Of a stretch of DNA of 64,000 nt, positions 1-10,733 are shown piece after piece. Source of the stretch: Lachnospiraceae bacterium (GTDB taxonomy: Bacteria > Bacillota > Clostridia > Lachnospirales > Lachnospiraceae); assembly GCA_910575445.1 (NCBI GenBank), contig CAJTFW010000010.1:1-64000 (forward strand), given 5' to 3'. The translations under genes were made by a program, and so were the position numbers. The first letter of the stretch is position 1, and every line of letters begins with the position of its first letter. Under the pieces are notes generated by a model. That model was not told the DNA's origin. It searched no databases and was given only the letters and a program-made list of their open reading frames with translations.

Positions 1-77
<77 letters not shown>

Positions 78-255
78 AGTTTGTTCCGTTCAGAACAACG
101 TTAGCTGTTCTATCCGTTACTGTTTTAGGTCGCTTTTTTTAAAGTTAAAGCTGTTCTCAAAAATCTTATTTCAAAGAATTTTCGAAGACTTTTCAAAGCA
201 CTATTCAATTATCAAAGTTCATGTTGTTCTGTCCCGCTCTTGCGGCGACTTGAAT

Positions 256-284
256 ATCTTATCAAATCTTTCGGAGTTTGTCAA
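256..284 (-). promoter_or_regulatory. Sigma-A promoter of the rRNA operon
   Basis: On the minus strand TTGACA (279-284) and TAAGAT (256-261) are separated by exactly 17 bases and point at the 16S gene about 180 bases away. A perfect -35 box and this spacing are typical of strong rrn promoters. The stretch between it and the 16S gene is AT-rich leader with no gene. Confidence 0.8.
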
Positions 285-341
285 CAACTTTTTTTATTTT
301 TTTCAAAATATTTTTTCTTGTCGATAAAATCCAGAAAGAAC

Positions 342-428
342 GGAGAAAGAGGGATTTGAACCCTCGCGCCGGTCACCCGACCTACACCCTTAGCAGGGGC
401 GCCTCTTCAGCCACTTGAGTATTTCTCC
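342..428 (-). tRNA. tRNA-Ser (anticodon GCT)
   Basis: The reverse complement folds as a class II tRNA. The acceptor stem GGAGAAA pairs with TTTCTCC, the anticodon loop holds GCT, there is a long variable arm, and the T-loop reads GTTCAAATC. It lies between the 16S promoter and plsC and has its own consensus promoter at 457-485. CCA does not appear to be encoded. Confidence 0.95.
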
Positions 429-456
429 GGGCACGTCTTTTCGTGACGCATTGATT

Positions 457-485
457 ATTATAGCAAAGCAAGCATTAGTTGTCAA
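457..485 (-). promoter_or_regulatory. Consensus promoter for tRNA-Ser, overlapping the end of plsC
   Basis: On the minus strand TTGACA (480-485) and TATAAT (457-462) are spaced by 17 bases, a full sigma-A consensus. The -35 box lies inside the last codons of plsC, so the promoter is embedded in the 3' end of the upstream gene. Confidence 0.85.
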
Positions 486-1179
486 CAACTTTTTTAATTT
501 TCTTTTCCACTAATTCTGCAATTTCTGTAGTCTTCATCATCTTGTAGTCTTCATAGTAGAGAGGCTCTAGATAATGTACCTGTATAACAATCGGTTTTGT
601 CGAGTTGGTGTCAAATACCTGATAGGAATCTATAATGGCAACTGGCACAATCGGACATTTTGCCTTGGTGGCAGCTTTAAAAGTACCCCCTTTAAAGCTG
701 CCTACCTGATTTTTATTCTTAGAACGTGTCCCTTCTGGAAAGATTAAAAAGTTCTTGCCGGCAGCAACTTCCTGACTAACTTTTTGAATTACTTTCATTG
801 ACTGACGCACATCATCTCTATCAATCGCATAGGCACCCATAATCTGAAAAATCTTATTCAGAAACGGAAGGTGCTCTAGTTCCTTTTTTACAACTACTGA
901 GAAAAAATACGGAGAGTTGCATAACAGAGCTAGTACATCATAGAGTCCCTGATGGTTGGGAAAATACATAAAAGGCTGATCTTTTGGAATATTTTGCAGT
1001 CCATAGGCACGCACTGTTACATTACCACCTTGATTGGCACGTGTTACAATCTCCTTAAAGAGAATCCTTTTCTTCTCATTGGAGATCTTCTTGCTAAACA
1101 GTGCATAATAGCAAAGCTTTAGATACCAATATGGAACTGTAAAAATATTTTTTAAAACCATTAACCATATTCTTTTCAT
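475..1179 (-). CDS. plsC: 1-acyl-sn-glycerol-3-phosphate acyltransferase
   Basis: This 234-residue protein belongs to the PlsC/LPLAT family, which adds the second acyl chain to lysophosphatidic acid at the membrane in phospholipid synthesis. The acyltransferase motifs are visible: NHQGLYD (an HX4D variant, about residues 75-82) and FPEGTRS (about 147-153). A hydrophobic N-terminus fits membrane association. Its ATG overlaps the gyrA stop codon by four bases (ATGA), so it is translated as the last gene of the gyrA transcript. The tRNA-Ser promoter sits in its 3' end. Confidence 0.9.
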   Translation of the reverse strand: MKRIWLMVLKNIFTVPYWYLKLCYYALFSKKISNEKKRILFKEIVTRANQGGNVTVRAYGLQNIPKDQPFMYFPNHQGLYDVLALLCNSPYFFSVVVKKELEHLPFLNKIFQIMGAYAIDRDDVRQSMKVIQKVSQEVAAGKNFLIFPEGTRSKNKNQVGSFKGGTFKAATKAKCPIVPVAIIDSYQVFDTNSTKPIVIQVHYLEPLYYEDYKMMKTTEIAELVEKKIKKVVDN

Positions 1180-3656
1180 AGTTCTTCCTGTTCCTCTTGT
1201 TGTTCAGTCTGCACTTCCTCACGTACTTTGGCAATGTTGGCTACTTTGATACCAGAAGCAGCATCAACATTCATCAGCTTTACTCCTGAAGTGATGCGTT
1301 TTAATACTGAAATATCTTTACAGCCAGTTCTGATGATAATTCCTTCATTGGTAATCATCATAATCTCGTCGTCTTCATCCACTGCCTTTGCACCCATAAC
1401 ATTACCGCTTCGATCGTTAATTTTATAACATTTCAGACCTTTGCCACCGCGTTTTTGTGCATGGAACTCAGAAAGCAGTGTTCTTTTGCCAAGACCATAC
1501 TCGGATACAATCAGAAGATGCGCTCCCTGTGTATTAAGCTGCATAGCAACCACTTCATCCTGTCCTTCCAGATGCATACCAATCACACCCATCGAGACTC
1601 TTCCCGTTGTACGCACGTCTTTTTCGTGGAAACGAATACTCATTCCATCTTTTGTGATAAGAAGAATGTCTTTTTCTCCATCGGTTATTTTTACTTCAAT
1701 CAGTTCATCTTCTTCTTTAAGGCTAATAGCCTGTAATCCATTCTTACGGATATTGGCATATTCGGACAGAGAGGTTTTCTTAATAATACCTTTTCTAGTC
1801 GCCATCATCAGATATTTTTTATCTTCAAATTCTTTTAGTGCAATAACCGCTGTAATCTTCTCTCCTGGCTGCAATAAAAGCAGATTGATAATCGCAGTGC
1901 CTCTCGCAGTTCTGCTTGCTTCTGGAATCTCATAGGCTTTTAGGCGATAGACCCTGCCATAATTGGTAAAAAACATAATATAGTGATGGGTCGTTGTCAT
2001 AAAGATTTCTTCAATAAAATCTTCTTCGATAGTCTGCATTCCCTTGATGCCTTTGCCGCCTCTGTTCTGACTGCGGAAATTATCTACGGTCATACGTTTG
2101 ATATACCCTAGATGTGTCATGGTCACAACGGTATCAGAGACTGGAATCAGATCTTCCATGGCAATATCATACTCATCATAGCCAATACTGGTGCGGCGAT
2201 CGTCCCCGTATTTTTCAGAGATTAAGAGAATCTCCTCCCGAATCACACCCAAAAGTTTTTTCTCATCGGCGAGAATCCCTTCTAAGTATTGTATTTTTCC
2301 CATTAACTCTTCGTATTCTTTTTCAAGCTTCTCGCGTTCTAGACCGGTCAGTGCACGCAGACGCATCTCTACAATCGCCTGTGCCTGTGCATCGTCAAGT
2401 TTAAATTCTTCTATCAGCGCACTTTTTGCAATCTGTACATTCTTAGAGCCACGAATAATCTGAATTACACGGTCAATATTATCCAGTGCAATCAATAATC
2501 CCTGCAACAGATGGGCACGCTCTTGTGCTTTGTTTAACTCATATTTGGTTCTTCTAGTGACAACATCTTCCTGGTGTGCCAGGTAATATGTCAGCATATC
2601 TAAAAGATTTAGTATCTTCGGCTCATTGTTTACAAGAGCCAGCATAATCACACCAAAGGTATCCTGAAGCTGTGTATGTTTGTAGAGCTGATTTAAGACG
2701 ATATTGGGATTGACATCTTTTCTAAGTTCGATATTAATCCGCATACCTTCCCTGCTTGATTCGTCACCAATATAGGTGATGCCATCAATCTTCTTTTCCT
2801 TTACCATATCAGCAATCTTCTCGATTAGGCGAGCCTTGTTGACCATATAGGGAAGTTCTGTGACAACAATGCGGTTCTTGCCATTTGACATCGATTCGAT
2901 ATTGCTGACTGCGCGCACCCGAATCTTGCCCCGGCCTGTGCGATAGGCTTCATTGATGCCTGAAGTACCAAGCACTTCAGCACCAGTAGGAAAATCTGGC
3001 CCTTTGACAATCGAGAGCACTTCCTCGATAACGGTCTCTCTGTCTTCGATGCGGTTGTCAATAATCTTAACCACTGCGTCAATAATCTCTCTTAGATTAT
3101 GAGGGGGAATATTAGTTGCCATACCAACAGCAATTCCAGTAGTTCCATTGGCTAAGAGATTGGGATAACGGGAAGGCAGTACCAATGGTTCTGATTCTGT
3201 CTCGTCAAAGTTGGGTCCAAAGTCTACGGTATCTTTGTTGATATCCGCTAACATCTCCATCGAGATTTTGCTAAGACGTGCTTCCGTATAACGCATCGCA
3301 GCTGCACCATCACCGTCAACAGAACCAAAGTTGCCATGTCCATCCACTAGTGGATAGCGTGTTGACCATTCCTGCGCCATATTGACCAAGGAACCATAGA
3401 TGGAGCTGTCCCCATGAGGGTGATATTTACCCATGGTATCACCGACAATACGCGCACATTTTCTATGAGGCTTATCGGGCCCATTGTTTAATTCGATCAT
3501 AGAATAGAGAACACGGCGCTGTACAGGCTTTAGACCATCTCTTACATCAGGAAGTGCTCTTGCTGCAATAACACTCATCGCATAATCGATATAAGAGTCT
3601 TCCATCGTTTCTTTTAAATCTACCTCATGAATTTTATCAAAAATATTATCTTCCAT
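1176..3656 (-). CDS. gyrA: DNA gyrase subunit A
   Basis: GyrA, 826 residues, is the DNA-cleaving subunit of gyrase and introduces negative supercoils with GyrB. The N-terminal winged-helix/tower domain contains the active-site tyrosine in MRYTEARL (about residue 122). The C-terminal pinwheel has QNRGGKG and QKRGGKG blade motifs, of which the first acts as the GyrA box in known enzymes. The quinolone pocket reads [12 protein letters not shown]. The serine at E. coli position 83 is kept, but the acidic residue at position 87 is glycine. The gene follows gyrB by 21 bases in the order recF-gyrB-gyrA-plsC. Confidence 0.98.
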   Translation of the reverse strand: MEDNIFDKIHEVDLKETMEDSYIDYAMSVIAARALPDVRDGLKPVQRRVLYSMIELNNGPDKPHRKCARIVGDTMGKYHPHGDSSIYGSLVNMAQEWSTRYPLVDGHGNFGSVDGDGAAAMRYTEARLSKISMEMLADINKDTVDFGPNFDETESEPLVLPSRYPNLLANGTTGIAVGMATNIPPHNLREIIDAVVKIIDNRIEDRETVIEEVLSIVKGPDFPTGAEVLGTSGINEAYRTGRGKIRVRAVSNIESMSNGKNRIVVTELPYMVNKARLIEKIADMVKEKKIDGITYIGDESSREGMRINIELRKDVNPNIVLNQLYKHTQLQDTFGVIMLALVNNEPKILNLLDMLTYYLAHQEDVVTRRTKYELNKAQERAHLLQGLLIALDNIDRVIQIIRGSKNVQIAKSALIEEFKLDDAQAQAIVEMRLRALTGLEREKLEKEYEELMGKIQYLEGILADEKKLLGVIREEILLISEKYGDDRRTSIGYDEYDIAMEDLIPVSDTVVTMTHLGYIKRMTVDNFRSQNRGGKGIKGMQTIEEDFIEEIFMTTTHHYIMFFTNYGRVYRLKAYEIPEASRTARGTAIINLLLLQPGEKITAVIALKEFEDKKYLMMATRKGIIKKTSLSEYANIRKNGLQAISLKEEDELIEVKITDGEKDILLITKDGMSIRFHEKDVRTTGRVSMGVIGMHLEGQDEVVAMQLNTQGAHLLIVSEYGLGKRTLLSEFHAQKRGGKGLKCYKINDRSGNVMGAKAVDEDDEIMMITNEGIIIRTGCKDISVLKRITSGVKLMNVDAASGIKVANIAKVREEVQTEQQEEQEEL

Positions 3657-3677
3657 CGTTTTCTTCCTTACATTTTG

Positions 3678-5603
<1,926 letters not shown>

Positions 5604-5607
5604 CTAG

Positions 5608-6699
5608 TTAGAGTTGATTTTCTACAGTTACCATTCCATCTGTCACTCGATAGACTCTATCAAGTGAGAATCTGTGATTTATCAAATCATCCAGTCCGGT
5701 ACAGGTCAGCATGGTCTGTACATCCTGGATGTTATTTAGTAAATAGTTTTGCCTGTTGCTGTCAAGTTCAGACAAAACATCGTCCAATAATAAGACAGGG
5801 GTATCTCCTGTGAAATGTTTCACAATCTCAATCTCTGATAATTTAAGCGAAAGAGCGGCTGTTCTTTGTTGTCCCTGGGAGCCATATCTGCGTATATCAA
5901 TTCCATTGACTATAAAAGAGAGGTCATCTCTGTGGGGACCTATGGTCGTTGTCTTCTGGCGAAGGTCCCTCTCTGTATATTTTTTCAAAAGAGTGGCAAA
6001 AGAGGTTTCGTCTGTATTTGCCTCATACTCTAATAGCATCTGCTCCTTGCCTCCGCAAAGACTGGTATGAATCTTGCCAATAATAGTATTGAGTTCTCTG
6101 ATAAATGTACATCTTTTCTTGATAAGCTCTGTTCCATAGCGCACAAGTTGTATATCCAGTACTTCTAATACTTCTTTGTAATCTGCCCGAAAAGCGTAAT
6201 CTTTTAAAAGTTTATTGCGCTGAAGCACAAGCTTATTATAACTGGCAAGATGATGGAGATAAATCTTATCCAGCTGGCATAATTCTATATCTAAGAACCG
6301 TCGTCTCTGTGATGGTCCATTTTTAATAATGCTTAAATCTTCTGGTGAGAAAAATACAAAATGAATAATACCGAAAAGTTCACTGGCCTTTTTGATAGGA
6401 ATGCCATCAATCGCAATTCCTTTGCTTTTGTTTTTCCTTAGATGCATATCAATCTTATGCTCAATTCCCTTTTTCTCCACCAAAGTACGAATATGAGCTT
6501 CTTCTTCAGAAAAACGAATCATCTCCTGGTCTTTTGAGCTTCTGTGTGACTTGGTTGTTCCACTTACATAAACTGCTTCTAAAATATTGGTCTTTCCCTG
6601 TGCGTTATCGCCATAAAAAATATTGGTCTTTTTATCAAAATCAAGCGTAAGCGTCTGATAATTCCGATAATTCTTTAGACTCATCGATTTTATAATCAT
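5608..6699 (-). CDS. recF: DNA replication and repair protein RecF
   Basis: RecF, 363 residues, is an SMC-like ATPase that helps load RecA at gapped DNA with RecO and RecR. It shows Walker A GDNAQGKTN (about residues 30-38), the ABC-type signature region GSQGQQRTAALS (about 275) and Walker B VLLLDDVLSELD (about 305). Length and position between yaaA and gyrB are typical for Firmicutes. Confidence 0.97.
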   Translation of the reverse strand: MIIKSMSLKNYRNYQTLTLDFDKKTNIFYGDNAQGKTNILEAVYVSGTTKSHRSSKDQEMIRFSEEEAHIRTLVEKKGIEHKIDMHLRKNKSKGIAIDGIPIKKASELFGIIHFVFFSPEDLSIIKNGPSQRRRFLDIELCQLDKIYLHHLASYNKLVLQRNKLLKDYAFRADYKEVLEVLDIQLVRYGTELIKKRCTFIRELNTIIGKIHTSLCGGKEQMLLEYEANTDETSFATLLKKYTERDLRQKTTTIGPHRDDLSFIVNGIDIRRYGSQGQQRTAALSLKLSEIEIVKHFTGDTPVLLLDDVLSELDSNRQNYLLNNIQDVQTMLTCTGLDDLINHRFSLDRVYRVTDGMVTVENQL

Positions 6700-6714
6700 A
6701 ATCGAGCGAACCTG

Positions 6715-6924
6715 CTATCTAATAATCTGTACGGTCTCTCCCTGATATGTAACCGTATCCCCTTCATACAACTTCTTTCCTCTCTGAAGCTGTGTCTCGC
6801 CATTTACTTTTACCAAACCATCCTGAATAACGAATTTAGCATCCACACCAGAGCCTACAAGACCACTTGCCTTTAATGCCTGGCCAAGCTTTATATAATC
6901 ATCTCTTAATTTTAATTCTAACAT
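6715..6924 (-). CDS. yaaA: S4-domain RNA-binding protein YaaA (RlbA type)
   Basis: This 69-residue protein is essentially one S4 RNA-binding domain: the KLGQALKASGLVGSG helix-turn followed by VKVNGETQLQRGKKL. In Bacillus subtilis the equivalent gene (yaaA, also called rlbA) sits between dnaN and recF, as here. A role in ribosome assembly has been proposed for that family. It lies 23 bases after dnaN and 15 before recF, so it is probably co-transcribed with both. Confidence 0.93.
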   Translation of the reverse strand: MLELKLRDDYIKLGQALKASGLVGSGVDAKFVIQDGLVKVNGETQLQRGKKLYEGDTVTYQGETVQIIR

Positions 6925-6947
6925 TATTATCTTCCATTCTATATCTA

Positions 6948-8060
6948 TTAGTTGACTGCGGTATTAAAATTAACTGGAAGTATCAAATAGATATACTGCT
7001 GCTCCTCATCTCTAATATAGCATGGCGCTTTTGGATTTACCATATAAATTGTAATATTTTCATCATCAATTACACGCAGTGCTTCGATTAAGAATTTGGG
7101 ATTAAAGCCAATCATAATGTCTTTTCCTTCTTTTTCAATATCGATCTCTTCTTTCATAGAGCCTAGCTGTGAATTGATATTAATCTCCATATTGTCGTCT
7201 GAGATACGGAAAATAATCGGCTTTTTATCTCCTTCTTTCACTAAAAGTGTCGCGCGGTCAATACAGTTTAGCAGTTCTTTTTTATTGATCACAAACTTGG
7301 TCTCGTAGTCATTAGAAAGCATCTGGTTAATCTTAAAATACTCTCCTTCTATCAAACGGGAGACAACCGTCGTTGTATCAAATTCAAAGACAATATGGTT
7401 GTTGGTAAAGAAAATCCGCACTTCTTCATCAGTCTCACCAGAGAGAATCTTACTAATCTCCTGAAGGGATTTGCCAGGAACTACAACTTTTCTATCCTGA
7501 TAATTTTCTTTTAATTCAATTTTACGAATAGAGATCCGATGACCATCTAAGGAGACTACTTTTAGTTGGTTCTCATGAATCTCAAAAAGTTCTCCGGTCA
7601 TCAGCTTATTGTTGTCATTGTCGGCGATCGAGAAGATGGTCTGTCGTATCACTTCTTTTAGGGTAAATTGAGAAAGTGTCAGAAAGTCTGTCTTCTCAAT
7701 GTAGGGAAGATAGGAGAAATCCTCTCCTGATTTTCCTGAAATATTAAAATGTGCCTTCTCACAGGTAATAGAGATCTGAAAATTATTTTTACTCTCTATG
7801 GTAATGTTATTGTCTGGAAGTTTTCTGACGATCTCTGTAAATACCTTGGCATCAACAGCAATAACACCTTTCTCTAATATCTCGCCCTCGATTCTAGTCT
7901 CAATGCCAAGCTCCATATCATTGGCAGTTAGTTTGATCTCGTTAGCAGAGGCATCGATTAAGATACATTCTAGGATAGACATTGTAGTTTTAGAAGGAAC
8001 TGCTTTAGAGACAATCGTAACTCCTTTTAGCAGATTGGTCTTAGAGCATATCAGTTTCAT
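6948..8060 (-). CDS. dnaN: DNA polymerase III beta subunit (sliding clamp)
   Basis: This is the DnaN clamp of 370 residues, three similar clamp domains in tandem, which forms the ring that tethers polymerase and many repair proteins to DNA. It starts MKLICSKTNLL and ends with the family-typical YLILPVNFN. The start is set by AAAGGAG seven bases upstream of the ATG. A DnaA-box-like TTATTCACA overlaps the ribosome-binding region (8060-8068), so DnaA could affect its expression. Confidence 0.98.
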   Translation of the reverse strand: MKLICSKTNLLKGVTIVSKAVPSKTTMSILECILIDASANEIKLTANDMELGIETRIEGEILEKGVIAVDAKVFTEIVRKLPDNNITIESKNNFQISITCEKAHFNISGKSGEDFSYLPYIEKTDFLTLSQFTLKEVIRQTIFSIADNDNNKLMTGELFEIHENQLKVVSLDGHRISIRKIELKENYQDRKVVVPGKSLQEISKILSGETDEEVRIFFTNNHIVFEFDTTTVVSRLIEGEYFKINQMLSNDYETKFVINKKELLNCIDRATLLVKEGDKKPIIFRISDDNMEININSQLGSMKEEIDIEKEGKDIMIGFNPKFLIEALRVIDDENITIYMVNPKAPCYIRDEEQQYIYLILPVNFNTAVN

Positions 8061-8319
8061 GTGAATAACTCCTTTCGTGGGGGCATCTATGTATATAGGG
8101 TATAAATCCGTATTAATAGTATTAGGGGATGTGGATTTGTGTATAAGTTCAAAAAACGCGATAGTTCAGGTAAAAATGGAAGGGGAAAGATCGTGGAAAT
8201 CTTTCAGAAATCGGGTTTATAAAATAGAAGTTATAAACACCCTCGAAAATGTTCTGAACTTTTCCACATCTTATCTACAAGATGTTCACAGGAAAATGTG
8301 AATAAACGAAGAAAAAATT
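8061..8319. other. oriC, dnaA-dnaN intergenic part with DnaA boxes
   Basis: This is the downstream half of a bipartite origin. DnaA-box-like 9-mers are TTATCTACA (8271-8279, plus strand), TTATTCACA on the minus strand (8297-8305 and 8060-8068), TTATACACA on the minus strand (8138-8146), and the weaker TTTTCCACA (8260-8268). Box 8138-8146 is followed toward dnaN by a second partial box, a GGGG tract and a run of TAG-like triplets. No protein-coding gene is supported here. The layout resembles the Bacillus incC/unwinding region between dnaA and dnaN. Confidence 0.8.
8111..8146 (+). other. Candidate DnaA-trio / basal origin unwinding element
   Basis: Read on the plus strand, 8111-8125 is TATTAATAGTATTAG, five triplets of the T-A-T/A/G type. 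It is followed by GGGG (8125-8128) and boxes on the opposite strand at 8130-8138 (partial) and 8138-8146. This order (trios, GC tract, DnaA boxes) is that of the basal unwinding system known from Bacillus subtilis. The assignment here is inference from pattern. Confidence 0.6.
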
Positions 8320-9696
8320 TTAACTGGTACTTAACTTTTTACGGATAATATCAATATTATTCTTAAGCTTCGTGTCATTTCCTTTTAACTTATCCCGCAC
8401 TTTATTATCGCCACTGATCACCGTGGAATGGTCACGGTTGCCTAACAGAATACCTATATTTTTATAGGAAGTGTCGGTGACTTCACGACACAGATACATC
8501 ACAATCTGTCGTGGCACTACAATCTCTGCATTGCGCTTACTTCCAATAATATCGCCTGGTGTAACACCATAGTGTTCTGCTACCACCTCTAAAATTATCT
8601 GAGGGGTAACTTCTCTTTTATTGTTTGGAGAGATAATATCTTTTAGGACTTCTTCTGCCATAGAGATATTAATTTCTCTTTTTTCAAGGTTCGAAAGTGC
8701 TACTAATTTGTTTAGAGCGCCTTCTAGCTCCCTAATGTTGGATTTGATGTTGTTAGCAATATAGCGGATGACTTCATCATCGATGTTATAGCCGTCAATC
8801 TCCTCTTTTTTGCGGAGGATCGCCATTCTTGTCTCATAGTCCGGGGAGGAGATGTCAGCAATTAAGCCCCATTCAAAACGGGACTGAAGTCTGGCTTCAA
8901 GTGTCTCCATATCCTTTGGCGGACGGTCACTGGAAATAATAATCTGCTTGTTCTCGCCGTGGAGCGCATTAAAGGTGTGGAAAAATTCCTCCTGGGTACT
9001 TTCCTTTCCTATTATAAATTGAATATCGTCAATCAACAGGACATCAATATTGCGATATTTCTCCCGAAATTTGGTCATACTGGTATTATTGCCATTACGA
9101 ATCGAATCAATCAGTTCGTTGGTAAATACTTCCGAAGTGACATAGAGGACTTTCTTCGTAGGCTCTCTCTGGAGGATATAATGTGCCACAGAATGCATCA
9201 GATGCGTCTTGCCAAGTCCCACGCCTCCATAGAGAAAGAGGGGATTGTACTCCTTACCAGGAGATTCTGCGACGGCTACGGATGCAGCATGAGCAAAGCG
9301 GTTGTTACTGCCAATGACGAACGTCTCAAAGGTGTATTTGGGATTTAGGTTCGTGATAGGCTGGTCTTCTGCGCTTCTTTTGGCAGAAGATTTCTTGGGA
9401 ACGGGATTTGTGGATAACTCTTTGGAAGCATCTTCCTCTGTGATAATCTGAATCTCGTATTCGATACCCATAGCCTCTGCGATTGCAACGTAAAGAGAAG
9501 TCTTGTATTTATTTTCAATATAAGTGACGGCCTGTTCAAACGGAGCTGTTATTTTTAATAGCTTATCTTCTATACGAAAAATCTTGAGTGGTAACAGCCA
9601 GGTTTTAAAGGCAACATCGGATAATCCGTTGTCTTCCCGGATGCTTTGGAGAATATTATTCCACTTTTCTGTCAACAGTTCCATTTGTGTATCCAT
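8320..9696 (-). CDS. dnaA: Chromosomal replication initiator protein DnaA
   Basis: DnaA, 458 residues from the chosen start, binds DnaA boxes and melts the origin in an ATP-dependent way. Visible are the N-terminal DnaB-interacting domain, a linker of about 40 residues, the AAA+ domain with Walker A GGVGLGKTH and Walker B LLIDDIQFI, and the C-terminal DNA-binding domain with NRDHSTVI. An upstream in-frame codon would add 11 residues. The ATG at 9696 is preferred because AGGAGA lies seven bases before it and MDTQMELL begins the conserved region. Confidence 0.98.
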   Translation of the reverse strand: MDTQMELLTEKWNNILQSIREDNGLSDVAFKTWLLPLKIFRIEDKLLKITAPFEQAVTYIENKYKTSLYVAIAEAMGIEYEIQIITEEDASKELSTNPVPKKSSAKRSAEDQPITNLNPKYTFETFVIGSNNRFAHAASVAVAESPGKEYNPLFLYGGVGLGKTHLMHSVAHYILQREPTKKVLYVTSEVFTNELIDSIRNGNNTSMTKFREKYRNIDVLLIDDIQFIIGKESTQEEFFHTFNALHGENKQIIISSDRPPKDMETLEARLQSRFEWGLIADISSPDYETRMAILRKKEEIDGYNIDDEVIRYIANNIKSNIRELEGALNKLVALSNLEKREINISMAEEVLKDIISPNNKREVTPQIILEVVAEHYGVTPGDIIGSKRNAEIVVPRQIVMYLCREVTDTSYKNIGILLGNRDHSTVISGDNKVRDKLKGNDTKLKNNIDIIRKKLSTS

Positions 9697-9742
9697 GTCT
9701 TTATCTCCTGAATTTTTTTCTAATGCCAATCTGTCACTCTAA

Positions 9743-9771
9743 ATAATACAATAAAACTTAGCAAATAGCAA
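9743..9771 (-). promoter_or_regulatory. Probable dnaA promoter
   Basis: On the minus strand TTGCTA (9766-9771) and TATTAT (9743-9748) are spaced by 17 bases, about 47 bases before the dnaA start. It lies just downstream of the DnaA-box cluster at 9785-9827, which fits autoregulation by DnaA. Confidence 0.65.
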
Positions 9772-9784
9772 GCTAGAAACCAAA

Positions 9785-9827
9785 CTATACACAAATTATC
9801 CACAAGTTATACACATTCTGTGGATAA
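9785..9827. other. oriC, DnaA-box cluster upstream of dnaA
   Basis: There are two perfect TTATCCACA boxes, at 9796-9804 (plus) and 9819-9827 (minus). A TTATACACA box lies at 9807-9815 and a weaker CTATACACA at 9785-9793. Four boxes in 43 bases between divergent dnaA and rpmH mark the upstream half of the origin. Confidence 0.9.
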
Positions 9828-9855
9828 CTTTTTTTCTGGAAATAAAATGATTTGC

Positions 9856-9884
9856 TTGACTTATAAGGGATGTCTGCGTATAAT
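9856..9884 (+). promoter_or_regulatory. rpmH promoter
   Basis: TTGACT (9856-9861) and TATAAT (9879-9884) have a 17-base spacer and lie about 50 bases before the rpmH ATG. It probably drives rpmH, rnpA, yidD and yidC. Confidence 0.85.
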
Positions 9885-9932
9885 TGGAATAGTGTTTTTT
9901 AACAGAATCAAAATAAGGAGGTGTTTTTAATC

Positions 9933-10067
9933 ATGAAAATGACATTTCAGCCAAAGAAGCGTTCCAGAGCAAAAGTGCATGGGTTTAGAGCAAGAATGAG
10001 CACACCAGGCGGAAGAAAAGTATTGGCAGCAAGAAGATTAAAAGGAAGAAAAAAATTGTCAGCGTAG
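9933..10067 (+). CDS. rpmH: 50S ribosomal protein L34
   Basis: This is a 44-residue, very basic protein. It begins [18 protein letters not shown] and ends GRKKLSA, with the L34 hallmarks FQPKKR, HGFRARM and [10 protein letters not shown]. It is part of the large ribosomal subunit. AAGGAGG precedes the ATG. A hairpin that begins at its stop codon and ends in a T-run separates it from rnpA, which usually lowers downstream expression in this operon. Confidence 0.98.
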   Translation: MKMTFQPKKRSRAKVHGFRARMSTPGGRKVLAARRLKGRKKLSA

Positions 10068-10090
10068 GCCGCATATATGTGGCCTTTTCT
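10067..10090 (+). terminator. Hairpin with T-run between rpmH and rnpA
   Basis: GGCC at 10067-10070 and 10081-10084 close a near-palindrome that includes GCATATATGT. TTTTCT follows. It is a short intrinsic-terminator-like structure, probably an attenuator that sets the L34 to RnpA ratio. Confidence 0.6.
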
Positions 10091-10122
10091 TCTAGCCATT
10101 TATAAGGAGAAACCGTGAAATT

Positions 10123-10458
10123 ATGAAATTTTCAGAGTCCTTGAAACGTAATTCTGATTTCCAGAAGGTCTATAGAGAAGGGACATCTTATGCAAATCGT
10201 TATCTGGTGATGTATGTGTGTAAAAACCATACAAAGAGAAATCGTCTGGGAATCTCTGTTAGTAAGAAAGTTGGCAATAGTGTTGTAAGACATAGAGTCA
10301 CCCGTCTTGTCAGGGAAAGTTATAGAGTAAGGGAAGAGATGTTCAATAGTGGTTTGGACATGGTAGTGATTGCCAGAGTAAGTGCAAAGGATAAAACCTG
10401 CCAGGAGATTGAAAGTGCACTTCTTCACTTGGGAAAACTTCACGGAATATTAATATGA
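10123..10458 (+). CDS. rnpA: Ribonuclease P protein component
   Basis: RnpA, 111 residues, is the protein cofactor of RNase P, which matures tRNA 5' ends. The family signature is visible as [20 protein letters not shown], preceded by the F-Q-K-V-Y-R segment. It lies between rpmH and yidD, the standard order. Its stop overlaps the yidD start (ATGA), suggesting translational coupling. Confidence 0.97.
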   Translation: MKFSESLKRNSDFQKVYREGTSYANRYLVMYVCKNHTKRNRLGISVSKKVGNSVVRHRVTRLVRESYRVREEMFNSGLDMVVIARVSAKDKTCQEIESALLHLGKLHGILI

Positions 10459-10664
10459 AGAATCTGATTATCTATTTGATAAAATTTTATCAAAAATATC
10501 TATCACCGTTAAAAAGCACAAAATGCCCTTATTATCCGAGCTGTTCTAGATATGGTCTAGAAGCGGTAGAAAAGTATGGAGCAGTCAAAGGCAGTCTGTT
10601 AGCGCTGTGGAGAATTATAAGGTGCAATCCCTTCTCCAAAGGAGGATACGACCCAGTCCCGTAA
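10455..10664 (+). CDS. yidD: Membrane protein insertion efficiency factor YidD
   Basis: This short 69-residue protein has the YidD signature: [20 protein letters not shown], then Y-G-L-E-A-V and the C-terminal [14 protein letters not shown]. The family assists YidC-dependent insertion at the inner face of the membrane. It overlaps rnpA by four bases and precedes yidC. Confidence 0.95.
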   Translation: MKNLIIYLIKFYQKYLSPLKSTKCPYYPSCSRYGLEAVEKYGAVKGSLLALWRIIRCNPFSKGGYDPVP

Positions 10665-10733
10665 GAGGGCTACGGAACAAATGTCAGTCACAGCTAGTAT
10701 TTAGGAAGAGATGTGACATAAGGAGGTAAATTT

